A stretch of DNA of 60,000 bases from Bolinopsis microptera (lineage: Eukaryota > Ctenophora > Tentaculata > Lobata > Bolinopsidae). Positions 23,767 to 35,371 of the stretch are shown here, in pieces. The notes beneath the pieces are model-generated. The model was not told where the DNA came from and searched no databases. It saw nothing but the letters and a program-made list of their open reading frames with translations. Location of the stretch: assembly GCF_026151205.1 (NCBI RefSeq), contig NC_087083.1, forward strand, positions 7,668,460 to 7,728,459. The letters are read 5' to 3'. Position numbers and translations under genes: made by a program. The first letter of the stretch is position 1. The number at the start of each line of letters is the position of its first letter.

Positions 23767-24800
23767 AATCATAGCATAATCGCTGAAATAAAAATTGTTA
23801 AAATTTAATGGGCATTTCATTACTGAGCCATTTCGTCGGACGATATTCCTGAAGGAGGACTGTTGCAGGTAAACATTGCGGTGGCTTCTTTCAGGGAAAG
23901 TGATATCAGAGTAATTGAGAGGAAATTCATTTCAACTGTGATCTGATCTAATCCATCGGAAAATGGGTTGTTATAAATTGTAATTTAATTGTAAACATTA
24001 CCTCATTATATAGTGCGCAGAGGGGGGAAATGAATTGCCACGTACCGGCTGTCCCCGGTGGCACTATCACGGGACGGACTCTGTGATAATGAGAAAAGCT
24101 TGATAGCTATCTGATACCGAGGATAATTGGCAAGTGCGGTACAGTATGAAACCAATGCATAAAATTCATTTTACGTCTGCATTGATAGTTAACTTCTCAA
24201 AGTTCACAACAAAATCTGATAATCGCAAATTTTCTGGCTGATTGATAAAGGTCTATTGTTGTGTTTGCACTACTTTCAGGCTTCAGCCGAAATATAAACG
24301 TGGCTATATTTCTATAAATAGCATAAATAGCAACAAAAGATTTAAAAGATATTTAAAACATTAATATGTCTATTTTTCAAGAACAAATAAATGATAAACC
24401 CAGTTATATACGTAAAATTATTTAACAAATTGTCACCAAGTATCAAAACAAAAGCAGTTCAATTCCTAATTAGACTACGATTAAGGCAGTAACCGTAAAA
24501 ACTAAACGCAGGGAAAAATTAATCGAATCATCTAGATCAGCAGTACAGTACTGATCAGGTAGCATTAAAAGTTAAAACAAATGATACTTTAAAGGTAAAA
24601 TAGTGCTATTAAGTCACGTAACAATTAGACGATAAAGTGAAGTCAATTCGGAAAAAGAGCACGGCAGTGGAAGTTGCACTTATAAAAATTTGCTCTTTTC
24701 AAATTAAAATGGTTGCAAATGGTAACGATACCAATTTTTGTCTGAAATAATGAAACAGTTGAAAAAACTTGGCTAGTTTTCCACCCTCCACAAAGACCTT
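23767..24800 (+). repeat. segmental duplication, copy B, between 44 bp direct repeats
   Basis: This copy matches 20478-21575. It is bracketed by 23724-23767 and 24808-24851, which are direct repeats of 44 bp differing at about two bases and containing GGGAAATGTCTAAGGACG. Copy A lacks these repeats. That suggests the segment was inserted here and created a long flanking duplication, or arose through a local tandem event. Confidence 0.75.
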
Positions 24801-25151
24801 TATCTTTAGTAATGCCCGGGAAATGTCTAAGGACGTTTTGGCATTTCTTAATCCTAATCTTAAACACGTTTTTGGCAAGACCAGTTTAAGAAGAGCGCTA
24901 AACCACGACCGTACCATTTCCATACCCAATATTAGTATATTAACCCAGCAGCTAAAATAAATAAAATAGCAAAGTTTCCTCGAATTATTTATTAATTTTA
25001 TAGCACGCTCGTAATAACCACAATCTTTAAAATTAAATAGCATAAATTTATTAAACTAAAATTAAGGAGAGTAAATTATGACAAATTGAACCGTTCGAAT
25101 GAAGCAGGGTCGTCTAAGCCCCAGTGTCCATAACATTAACCAAAGTAACAC

Positions 25152-25243
25152 CACGTGATCCATTAAAGAAATAGCACGTGGTCGCCCCTACGTGTCACGT
25201 GGAGTTTCCCTCATGGTTTATTGGTTGCATGGCAACCCACGTG
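25152..25243. promoter_or_regulatory. E-box cluster, four CACGTG in 92 bp
   Basis: CACGTG occurs at 25152, 25175, 25196 and 25238. It is the third such cluster in the window. The function is unknown and there is no identified neighbouring promoter. Confidence 0.4.
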
Positions 25244-25431
25244 ATATTACTCAGTATGGGCTGCCGACGGAAATGGGCCAAAGTCTGTCAATTTCTTCCT
25301 TGAGGAGATATATGTTCGCCCAACATATGGTTTGACTAGTACGAGCGGATACCACTCTCGGTATGGCGCCGGTGGAGCGCCCTACCGACGGTCTACCGGC
25401 GCCCGACCGGAGCCCTACCGGCAGCGGTATT

Positions 25432-25545
25432 CTCTCGTACCGCCATGATTTGTAAGGTGACGCATCTTTTACCTTGTGTATAATAGCTCTCGTACCGCCA
25501 TGATTTGTAAGGTGACGCATCTTTTACCTTGTGTATAATAGCTCT
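25432..25545. repeat. 55 bp tandem duplication
   Basis: A 55 bp unit beginning CTCTCGTACCGCCATGATTT occurs twice without visible change, preceded by a GC-rich stretch of CCTACCGGCG-type motifs at 25360-25430. Confidence 0.9.
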
Positions 25546-25599
25546 CCGATATTAACGTTCAGGTTATCGTGCCGAAATTCATTTATGATCATCATTATT

Positions 25600-27590
25600 T
25601 GCAGAAATTCTACATGCATTGAAATAACGAATGCGTTATGGAACAATGGTTAAAAATGCATGCAAGGACCAAAATACAAAATGGGCAGAATATGATGATG
25701 TGGGTGCATAATGAACTGAAAAGATGCAGGGTATGTGCAAGCGATGGGTGCAGGATGTTGAAAAATGGTTGGTGCAAGATTGACAAGATAGGTATGTGAG
25801 CAAGAAGATAGGTATGCGAGCAAGAAGATGAGATGTTCGCAGGATACATTCCTTCTAGACACGTGCAAGTCACAGATCACAATTTATTTGCCGTGAAAGT
25901 ATTCTGGCGCGCTATCTATCATTAGTGATGACTGCATCTAGTTCTTAACGTCACACTTCTATAAGAGTATAAAGGTATAAGTATAATCTATATTCGGCCA
26001 TGATTGATAAAATCATGGCTGTTAAACGATGATATTTGTATTCTTGATTCTTGATGGAAGGCGGGAAGGCCTCTCGGCCAGACAAAGGTTAAGTATTCTG
26101 TGACTCGATAAATCTTGAACTTGGGTGTCATTGTCAATTTTCATTCACATGGATGATATCGAAAATCTGGAGAAACACACGGTGAAAAAAGACATTTATC
26201 TCAATAAATTGGCTTGATGATAAAATTCTTTGCAAGTCTACTTGTTAGAATAGCAACTGAAGGGTAAGGAATATTCTAGTAATGAACAAAGCGTACTGCG
26301 TTAAACCGGTCTGAAAATACGAAACTACCTGATAAAAACGAGGAGAACTGAAAGATAAGCAATCAAATTTCAGCTTTAAAGTACCGACGTCGAATTTTCC
26401 AGGACATTCTAGAACCTTGGAAACATATTTAATCCTGATTAAGACTTCCGGTTGTCCCGTGGATGAGGGCCAGCCGCCAGAGAGATATTTAGGATGTTTC
26501 AAGTTTTCAAGAAGATCTAACTTATGTAATCCTATATTTAATGCTTCGAAGGGGAAATTAAATATTAATCGAATCCTTCATCAATTTCTTCCTCATTTGA
26601 CGTCAATGAAGTTAGTCTTTAGTAGAAAGGAAAATAACCGGGAATATTAGATTGCTAAATTGTTGAATTATATTCTCCCCAGCCAGATAATCTAATGTAT
26701 AGTGATTGTGTTTGGTAAAGAGACCTGACCCAAAAATAGGAAGGAACTCTTACTTCGGGGGAGGTGAGAAGAGGACGACTTTAAAACCTCAGGACAGATG
26801 GATATTAATGGAAGATGGATGTAGGATTAATGGCAGCGAGGATTTTATTGTGTATTGAAATCAAATGCTCACAAATATTAAGTGCACTTAGATTGAGAAA
26901 ATAGAAAATTGCTCCGACAAATTGGAAAAAAAAGTCAAAGAAGTAAGAACTATACAAAATGTTGCGTCAAAGTGCTTAAAAGGTTTTTCGCTTTAGAAGT
27001 ATTTTCAAGAAAATGTCGATGGACAAATTTAAAGTAATAAAATGGCGGGAATCAATCGAGGTCAATAATCAACATCCATTATACACATTACACACTACGT
27101 AATATTAATGAATTATTTTGTTCAATAGACCATGACTCAATACTTTAATTAGATAAGGACCCTTTTATTATTTTATTAACCTATTCCGTTAATCATTGCT
27201 GTACACGGAAGCCATTCATAATGAAAACCCGGAAATCTTTTTTTTAATGAAGACCAATCGTGAAAAAAAAACAAACAAAAAAACACACTAAATCTAAATG
27301 TTACGAAACAGCTACGATACGACACGAAATGAATCGATAATTTTTCTAAGAATCATGAACGAGCAAACTCTTGCAGAGAAAGAGTCAAATGACTTGGAGG
27401 TCTTAATCCAAGAATCAAATCAAGTCACTTAAGAAGTGGTTAAATACAAGTTCAAATCAAATTGTCTAAACTATTTCTAAACTATCCGGCTGATAATAAG
27501 CTTAATCTTAAATGTTCAATTAGATCTACCGGGATGGTTCGTGATACAACATTTCATTTGCCAAATCTACGTTTGAAAAACTAATTATGG
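25600..27590. other. non-coding stretch, nothing recognised
   Basis: Only short frames without motifs. I see no splice-bounded exon with a recognisable product and no element ends. Confidence 0.4.
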
Positions 27591-27601
27591 TCTGTGCTTA
27601 C

Positions 27602-27833
27602 CTGAAATAAGATTATGTAGTTGCTCCAGACTCCATGAACGAAAAAAGCTACTAAAAATAAATGAAATCTCGTCGTTTTTCATTAGATTTAGTACTCCTG
27701 ACAGAGCTTTGATCTTTTCAGCAGGAGGAGGATGAGGAGGAGAAGCGAGGTCTGGCTCGGCCAATGACGTCTGAATCTTGTTGACAGTGAGTCCCGCAAA
27801 GTAGCAGAATTGTTGCTGTATGCGGGGTACCAT
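27602..27833 (-). CDS. possible first coding exon of an unknown gene
   Basis: A minus-strand ATG at 27833 opens 77 codons ending in TTTCAG followed by the donor GTAAGC at 27601-27596. The peptide has a Pro-rich segment (SPPHPPP) and a C-terminal half rich in hydrophobic and basic residues (SWSLEQLHNLIS). I do not recognise it and found no matching downstream exon. It may be real or chance. Confidence 0.3.
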
Positions 27834-27959
27834 TTTATCAATTTATCTTTAAAACCCAATTTTAATTTCTTAATCGAACGATCTAATCTACAATAATAAC
27901 AAATTGGGTATTATTATCAACAAGTCGCCAAGCCATAATTTTGACTTCAGTCCTAAGTG

Positions 27960-29290
27960 AGTCATGATTAAATTTATTTTTTTTAATTTATGGAAAGTTT
28001 CGTATTTTAATATGAACCGTTGAATTATCGGTGAGGATCTGACCACGTTGCTCGTTGGTGCACTAACAATAACAATGAAAGGACTGTGACATCATTCAAT
28101 CAATAACCATGCACTTTCATTCAAAATTGTAGTAATAAAATACGAGAGATTATTTTCAAATTTCCATGGTCGTCTTAGATACATAAAAAAACGTTACCTT
28201 TAAAAACGATTATAAGACGAAACACTAATAAGTTAAGATAAAATAACTTATTTGTAACCCTCCTAGTTCCTTTTATCTACTCGTTTGAAAACCAGTCCTT
28301 TATTGTAACAGTTCATAACCTTGCGTCTGCATGACCTAAGATGCAATACCGTGCCGACTATTAAGTCTTTGTTGGAGAATGGAGATCCTTACTCTCCAGT
28401 CCCCGCCTTAATACGTCTCAGTGCGAAAATAACTATAGGAATCACTTTCCTGCCAGCAGTTTATGTTTATTTATTATGATAAAGCTTAAATCCTGAAAAG
28501 AAGGGCGACTTATTATAGGACAATTATCCACCGTTACAACAATTAACGATGATTTTAAGTCTAAATAAATGTTTCACATTTAAATATATGAGTGATTGAA
28601 GTGATTCTAAATTTGCTTTGGTTATCTTAGACACTTTTAAAAACCTTGCTCTTAAAAAACAATCGCCATTTATTACACTGATCATGAAGACACCACATTA
28701 ATATTATTATGTAATTTCCGAGCTCGTGCAGGTTTCTTTTTTGTAAATTTAACCGTTATTTACTCTGGACTATAAGAATCGCTTTATGGCTAGCAGTTTT
28801 GGATTATTTATTATGATACAACTTAATCATCGTCTTTGAGGAGACAAACCACAATCTCATTTTCAAATCCTTGAAATTGAATGAATCATGAGTAATTTAC
28901 GGAAAAGATTCGTGTTTTAATAATAATATTATTAAATAATATGATAATAATAATAATATTATTAAGTAATATGAAACGCTGTATTATTGAGATGGATTCG
29001 ACCCTAAAAACCTTTAAAAATAATGGATAACAAAAAAAATAACTTATTTTTAGCCCTCCTGGTTACTAAGAAATTAGATTTCTTTTTAATTTTCATTTAT
29101 TCATCAAGAAACTAAACCTGTACTGTAACAGAAAATAATTTTGCGCTTGCAAATGCAATGTCGTGCCGACTATCATGGAGCCCTCGTCGAAGGTCCTTAC
29201 TCTCCATGAGTCCCCTTATGTCTCGAAAATATAGTGTTCTTATGGACTGACAGGAATACATTTCCGGCTAGCAATTATTAGGTGTATTTA
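27960..29290 (+). repeat. two to three strongly diverged tandem units
   Basis: Blocks near 28240-28500 and 29030-29290 share ordered landmarks: AACTTATTT, CCCTCCT, CTGTAACAG, CGTGCCGACTAT and CCTTACTCTCCA. A third partial copy at 28770-28830 shares AGAATCGCTTTATGGCTAGC and TTTATTATGATA with them. No coding frame survives. This is an old local duplication. Confidence 0.55.
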
Positions 29291-30218
29291 TTGTACGTTT
29301 TTAACCTGCCGAGCTGTGTCTCCTTGCTGGGTCTGTTTGAAACAAATATTTCAAATATTTACTGGTATCCTTATCTTTGATATATTGGAAGCTTGATCAT
29401 GAAAATGAAGAAGACAAGAAGGCCAATAACAAGTTGTCAAACTAGAAACTGTTCAAATTGAAGTATGTGAGTCCTCAATGTTTCAATTGATGAAAAAGTT
29501 GCACATTTAACCCGAACCCCTGCATAATCGATTAAGATTGAACCAAGTTTTAGAGTAATTACTAATTAACACGGGTTATTATAAAAATCGCCGATCATTT
29601 TGGTCACACATTTATTGGAATACAATTTATTGGACAATTACAAATACTCCTTATCGTTTATTTTCGTTATTTGTAAATCTAGTGATGATATTATATCACC
29701 ATGATATATACCCTAATTATAATTGCACCTTTAAGTTGCACCCGCTTCAAACCACACAATAAAGCCTGAAATCTAAAGACCATGTGTCCACGCAGAAATC
29801 TTCTTACATAAAGAATCGTGTTATCAATGGCTATCTGATAATAATATTCTCTAACAAGGAAGAATAATGAAGCAATCGCCAAAATAATATTACAATCATG
29901 GAGGCGTGACAATATTCAAAAAGTTGTTTGCATGACAATTGACAGGCATACAATGAATACAAGGTTAATCGAGAAAGCTGACATCTTACTATATATAAAG
30001 CGAGACAATATAAGCGTGACAAAGTAAACTATGTTTTCGTCAAACTATATATTGATTGAGCACTGTAAGCAGACGACGCCACCCACAATTATATATATAT
30101 AAAAGTTTTAATACTTTCAACACTACTATATAACAAATAATTTGAGATTATGGTGATAATGGATGTAAAGGTACTTCAACCGACTTAACAATCCAACCGT
30201 GTGTATGACGTGTCCCAG

Positions 30219-30282
30219 TAGCCAATCATAATATATTATATATTATATACTATAGTGTATATATATATATATTATATACATA
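30219..30282. repeat. TA-rich microsatellite
   Basis: TATATATTATATA-type sequence at the truncated 5' edge of the Penelope-like remnant. Confidence 0.85.
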
Positions 30283-31165
30283 AATGTTATGTTTGTAAGC
30301 AAAATTTCCTGTCCCCCTGTTCCAATTTTAGTAGTCACCATTCTAAACAAGTTTTCCCTATAACTAAGTATATATCTTGTCAGAGTTATAACCTCATTTA
30401 TTTAATGGAGTGTAAGACTTGTAAACAGTCGTATGTCGGTTATACTACCTCAAATCTCCCTAAGAGATTCTCTAACCATAAGAGTCACATAAAGAAAGGT
30501 ATAAGAAGTTGTAAATTAGTTAACCATTTTTTAGATATTGATCATGATTTAGATTTTAGTACCATAGCCTGCTATAATTCCTCACTTAGTAAGCACCTTT
30601 CTGTCATTATAGTAGACGCTTTAGTATTTGAGCCTAATATTAGTAAAGCAGACAAAGAAAAGGCTATGGAAGCTAGAGAGGGGTTCTACCAGACCCAATT
30701 GAAAACCCTTGAACGGTTTGGGGGTATGAACACCCTTGATAGTAACCATCTACTTTTTAAATCTGCCGGAGCTTAGTTTTAGTTTTAGTATATTTTGTAG
30801 ATTTTATTTAGTTATACCATTATTCCAGAGACGTGCATATTACATTTTTTACTTAAGTATAAATTTTACAGGTTTTTGTTGTGATTTTAAGTGATTTTCC
30901 GAGAATCCGTTATCAGTATTTAGATAAGAGATAAGATAAGAGTACATTTTTAACGGCTTTCAGTTTCTTTTTTTAAATTTCAGTTCATCAGATTTTCCCA
31001 CTGCTTTTAGTTTGTATTTATTCCCAATTGTATATGATTCGTATTTGTTGTAGTTACTTTAATGATATAATTTCTCAGAATTGATGTAAATAAACGATGC
31101 AAAGACTTTCGAAGATCTAATCACAACCGCTTTCTTTTATTGTGTAGAAGTCCAGCCATGAAATA
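30283..31165 (+). mobile_element. 5'-truncated Penelope-like element with GIY-YIG endonuclease
   Basis: An open frame to 30776 encodes the C-terminal GIY-YIG endonuclease of a Penelope-like retroelement. Visible are a CYVC pair, then IYLMECKTCKQSYVGYT (the GIY-YIG core with its CxxC), RFSNHKSHIKKG, and AREGFYQTQLKTLERFGGMN, the usual tail. The frame is uninterrupted, but the reverse transcriptase is missing. About 390 bp of 3' sequence follows, ending near a TA tract at 31165. An intact frame suggests a fairly young copy. Confidence 0.85.
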
Positions 31166-31185
31166 TATATATATATATATATATC

Positions 31186-31625
31186 ACAGTGCTGGCAAGC
31201 ACGACCGCCGCCCTTATACTCACCATACTATTTACCCCCTATACTATTAGGCAGTATCCAGATAGCCCGACTCCTGTTCGCGAATGCAAGCTTGCATCAA
31301 GATATAACTTATAGTATGGTAGGTAAACTGTGCTACACTTCAGTCTGTTACTATGATCTGTGATAGATTTAAATCAAATTAAAATTTGTCACTGTTCAAG
31401 TAAAAGATAATGTGAACCAACCGTGCTTGCGATGATGTGAACCCTGCTTGATTCAGTGTCAAGGGGTTCACATCATCGCAAGCAAGTCTGTGTACTGTTA
31501 TTATGCAGTCATATGATCTGGTAACCATCAAGTCATAAGTTGTTCACGAACACCTGTTCGCGAACAGGGGTCAGGCTATCTGGATACTGCCTACTATAAT
31601 TATACCCCCTTTACTGTTTAGTAAT
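31186..31625. mobile_element. second copy of the CAGTG-ended unit, interrupted by a MITE
   Basis: CAGTGCTGGCAAGCACGACC begins at 31186 and is followed by the same ACTATTATACCCCC minisatellite seen at 615-695. This is split by the 342 bp MITE at 31250-31591. The far end of the unit was not found. Confidence 0.65.
31250..31591. mobile_element. 342 bp MITE with 35 bp inverted repeats and 8 bp target duplication
   Basis: The ends are GGCAGTATCCAGATAGCC and its reverse complement, continuing inward to TGTTCGCGAA with two differences. The flanks are TACTATTA and TACTATAA, an 8 bp duplication with one change. It is non-coding. The interior has a long imperfect hairpin made from the TTGCGATGATGTGAACC motif. 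A partial copy is at 50592-50771. Confidence 0.85.
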
Positions 31626-31658
31626 TAAGACTCACCGTCTTAATAATGCCTGAAATTG

Positions 31659-32038
31659 TTATAGACTCCTCCCAATGACCAACTCTTTGATGCTCCTAAT
31701 CCTAAGAACATGAAGCCAGGGGTGAAAGAAGAGGAAACTGTAACTCAAGAGAATAGAGTAGAACTCACGCTGGTAGTTTACATTATCAAGGAGGCTTTCC
31801 TGGTACATGTAGGTAGTAATTCGGACATATGTAACCGGGAATTTGGTAAGGACGAAGGATAAAGTTACCAGCATGACCACAATGTAGCTTTGTATCAGCT
31901 TCGTATTCATTTGGGATCTTTGTTGAACTGTGTAGTACCCTGACGACCCCATCTGAACCACTAATTTCAGGATAATCAAATTGGAGACCAGTATGATTAG
32001 CCAGGAAATTCCTGAAATGATCCCAGGGATTATCATCT
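31659..32038 (-). pseudogene. GPCR fragment, TM5 to TM7
   Basis: One minus-strand exon, opened by the acceptor GAGGCAG at 32041-32039, encodes three hydrophobic helices. They are TM5 (IIPGIISGISWLIILVSN), TM6 (SYIVVMLVTLSFVLTKFPV) and TM7 (SFLFFHPWLHVLR), with HPWLH where rhodopsin-class receptors have NPxxY. TM1-TM4 were not found upstream, where a 1.2 kb hexamer array begins within 420 bp. It may be the last exon of a receptor whose 5' part was displaced, or a pseudogene. It is not a close copy of the GPCR at 10.5 kb. Confidence 0.65.
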
Positions 32039-32455
32039 CTGCCTCATGTTAACCAGGTACGAGTTTACTGACAATCGAAGTATCGCGGTCGCACCTTATT
32101 GGGTTGTAGTGATCAGACATTTTCCTTTCTCCATCGATATCATCGTTTGGCTGTGTAACATACGCAGTTGATTAGAGGACTACTCTCGTTTAGACTTAAC
32201 TTCATGTGTTTAGGTAGGGAAAGAAAAACGAGTACCATTCTTAGTAGAATGATAGTATTGGTCTTGAATGAAATTCCTTGCGTTGCGATATGCGAATACA
32301 AATCATCAAATATGAAATACAATTAGTTGCACTACAATAGCCAACTTTGTCGATAGTTATAGAATATAGATTGAGAATCTCGGAACAAACAGTGGTACAA
32401 AATTATTTTACAGTCACCATGGGCAAAGTTTTTTCAGTACATTTATTAAAGGGGC

Positions 32456-33688
32456 AGAGGAAGAGGAAGAGGAAGAGGAAGAGGAAGAGGAAGAGGAAGA
32501 GGAAGAGGAAGAGGAAGAGGAAGAGGAAGAGGAAGAGGAAGAGGAAGAGGAAGAGGAAGAGGAAGAGGAAGAGGAAGAGGAAGAGGAAGAGGAAGAGGAA
32601 GAGGAAGAGGAAGAGGAAGAGGAAGAGGAAGAGGAAGAGGAAGAGGAAGAGGAAGAGGAAGAGGAAGAGGAAGAGGAAGAGGAAGAGGAAGAGGAAGAGG
32701 AAGAGGAAGAGGAAGAGGAAGAGGAAGAGGAAGAGGAAGAGGAAGAGGAAGAGGAAGAGGAAGAGGAAGAGGAAGAGGAAGAGGAAGAGGAAGAGGAAGA
32801 GGAAGAGGAAGAGGAAGAGGAAGAGGAAGAGGAAGAGGAAGAGGAAGAGGAAGAGGAAGAGGAAGAGGAAGAGGAAGAGGAAGAGGAAGAGGAAGAGGAA
32901 GAGGAAGAGGAAGAGGAAGAGGAAGAGGAAGAGGAAGAGGAAGAGGAAGAGGAAGAGGAAGAGGAAGAGGAAGAGGAAGAGGAAGAGGAAGAGGAAGAGG
33001 AAGAGGAAGAGGAAGAGGAAGAGGAAGAGGAAGAGGAAGAGGAAGAGGAAGAGGAAGAGGAAGAGGAAGAGGAAGAGGAAGAGGAAGAGGAAGAGGAAGA
33101 GGAAGAGGAAGAGGAAGAGGAAGAGGAAGAGGAAGAGGAAGAGGAAGAGGAAGAGGAAGAGGAAGAGGAAGAGGAAGAGGAAGAGGAAGAGGAAGAGGAA
33201 GAGGAAGAGGAAGAGGAAGAGGAAGAGGAAGAGGAAGAGGAAGAGGAAGAGGAAGAGGAAGAGGAAGAGGAAGAGGAAGAGGAAGAGGAAGAGGAAGAGG
33301 AAGAGGAAGAGGAAGAGGAAGAGGAAGAGGAAGAGGAAGAGGAAGAGGAAGAGGAAGAGGAAGAGGAAGAGGAAGAGGAAGAGGAAGAGGAAGAGGAAGA
33401 GGAAGAGGAAGAGGAAGAGGAAGAGGAAGAGGAAGAGGAAGAGGAAGAGGAAGAGGAAGAGGAAGAGGAAGAGGAAGAGGAAGAGGAAGAGGAAGAGGAA
33501 GAGGAAGAGGAAGAGGAAGAGGAAGAGGAAGAGGAAGAGGAAGAGGAAGAGGAAGAGGAAGAGGAAGAGGAAGAGGAAGAGGAAGAGGAAGAGGAAGAGG
33601 AAGAGGAAGAGGAAGAGGAAGAGGAAGAGGAAGAGGAAGAGGAAGAGGAAGAGGAAGAGGAAGAGGAAGAGGAAGAGGAAGAGGAAGA
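32456..33688. repeat. pure hexanucleotide array (GAGGAA), about 205 copies
   Basis: Over 1.2 kb of GAGGAA with no interruption visible in 20 consecutive lines of sequence. One strand is all purine. Such purity means very recent expansion or assembly consensus smoothing. The 545-codon frame that reads it as Arg-Lys is an artefact. Confidence 0.98.
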
Positions 33689-33713
33689 TGGGATCGGAGG
33701 AGGAGGGGAGCCG

Positions 33714-33945
33714 GGAGGAGGGAGGAGGGAAGGAGGGGAGGAGGGGAGGAGGGGAGGAGGGGAGGAGGGGAGGAGGGGAGGAGGGGAGGAGGGGAGGAGG
33801 GGAGGAGGGGAGGAGGGGAGGAGGGGAGGAGGGGAGGAGGGGAGGAGGGGAGGAGGGGAGGAGGGGAGGAGGGGAGGAGGGGAGGAGGGGAGGAGGGGAG
33901 GAGGGGAGGAGGGGAGGAGGGGAGGAGGGGAGGAGGGAAGGAGGG
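33714..33945. repeat. octanucleotide array (AGGAGGGG), about 26 copies
   Basis: It follows the hexamer array after a short linker (ATGGGATC...GCCGGG). The repeat is again all purine on the plus strand, so the two arrays form a homopurine tract of roughly 1.5 kb with G-runs of four. Confidence 0.96.
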
Positions 33946-34840
33946 GAGGAAGATGAGCGTGCTAAATCACTTTACACTCGGTGATTCGATTGTCAATATT
34001 TTTCTAAAGGGCCCGACAGTTCAAAGCACACAAATTGCGAGCATTGTAATAACTTCTTTCAAACTTCATGAATCGAGATCAAATCTTTTTCAATGTATTC
34101 AGAATCAATATATGCACTTGAATGAATTTATAGGTTTACAACCTACTAAAACGCGCGCGCCCGCCGAGTTGGACTCGTCGACGGTCTTGTTATTCAAAAC
34201 AAATATTTTACGAGTATCACCCGTACCGTTAAAATGAATCACTTACGGACTTATTAACTTTAATGAATCACTAATGGAACACTTTTGAAAGATAATCCGA
34301 ATAATAAGATCAAGAATGCTATTGTATTATTTCTCTGTAAAAAGCTCACTAGCCTAATATGAATACCATGAGTAATATTTTTTGTCAAGTTGCCTTGAAA
34401 GTGATGTTAAACTAGGGGGTGCACGGTAAAAATAAACTTGCTCGGATTTTCAAAATTTTTGTACCATTGTTTTCTAGAGACTGTGAGAATTTTCACAGTA
34501 CCAAATTTGTTTTACCTTTTTGGAATGGTCAGTGAGTTTCGCCTAGGTACGTGCCATATTTGATGGTGCGCGGCTTTTGGAGCAAAATGAGATGTAAAAG
34601 TCGCGTAATTTGACGAAATTCGTTGATTTTTGTCGTATTATTCTGTCATATCTTTGGTTCCTGAACATAAATCATGCTGAAAATTTGTAAGAACCTTTCA
34701 ATCATATTTAACTACCGAACCTAAATTAGTTGGGAGATATTTGCTTTGATTAAAAGGTCTAAAAATGACAAAATAGGTATAAATTCGTTGATAACTCAAA
34801 TTCTGACCATCGAAATTGCTCAAACTAATTTAGGTTCAGT

Positions 34841-34911
34841 TTACCTGAGGACCCCAGGCTTTAATGTTGGTAAAGATTAGGCGGAATGACAGGCTGAGCG
34901 CGGCCCAGTAA
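34841..34911. mobile_element. 71 bp mini-element, copy 2, with perfect 9 bp target duplication
   Basis: It starts TTACCTGAGGACC and ends GCGGCCCAGTAA. AGGTTCAGT flanks it exactly (34832-34840 and 34912-34920). The body contains GGCGGAATGACAGGCTGAGC, shared with the copies at 2805 and 52015. At 71 bp it would be among the smallest inverted-repeat elements. Confidence 0.8.
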
Positions 34912-35371
34912 AGGTTCAGTAAAACATAAGTTTTTAATAACGTGAGCTGACAAAATTTCAACAAAACTATTAAATGGGAAGTATTATAACTTTTTGATTG
35001 TTTCCAAAATAATGTGCTGGCCGAAATACGAGCTAAAAACCATGTTCAATGGTCAGCGCGCGCGTCTTACGGTCGATGGCGCACGGCCTAGTTAAACAAC
35101 AAACAAGGCCCGTTCAATTTTGGTTGATACACGACAACTTAGTGCAAAATAATTAAGCAAGTTATAAAACTATAACATACGTATTTGACCATTGTTAATG
35201 ATCTGGCCCGGCGCGCGCTACTTCGTAGCTCGTGCCATTTCGAGAAGAAAGCGGCGCGCGTTACTTCGAAGAAAGTTAGACGAGTAACATCCGTCAACAT
35301 ACTTGGAGGACTTCCAACTTCGCCGCTTCGACGCGCCGCGCGAACTCGCATTCTTGCTTCGTATCGAAGTC

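Noticed and set aside
32347-33984. 545-codon frame encoding a long Arg-Lys repeat
   Set aside because: It is a read-through of the pure GAGGAA array with no domain and no unique sequence on either side that looks coding.
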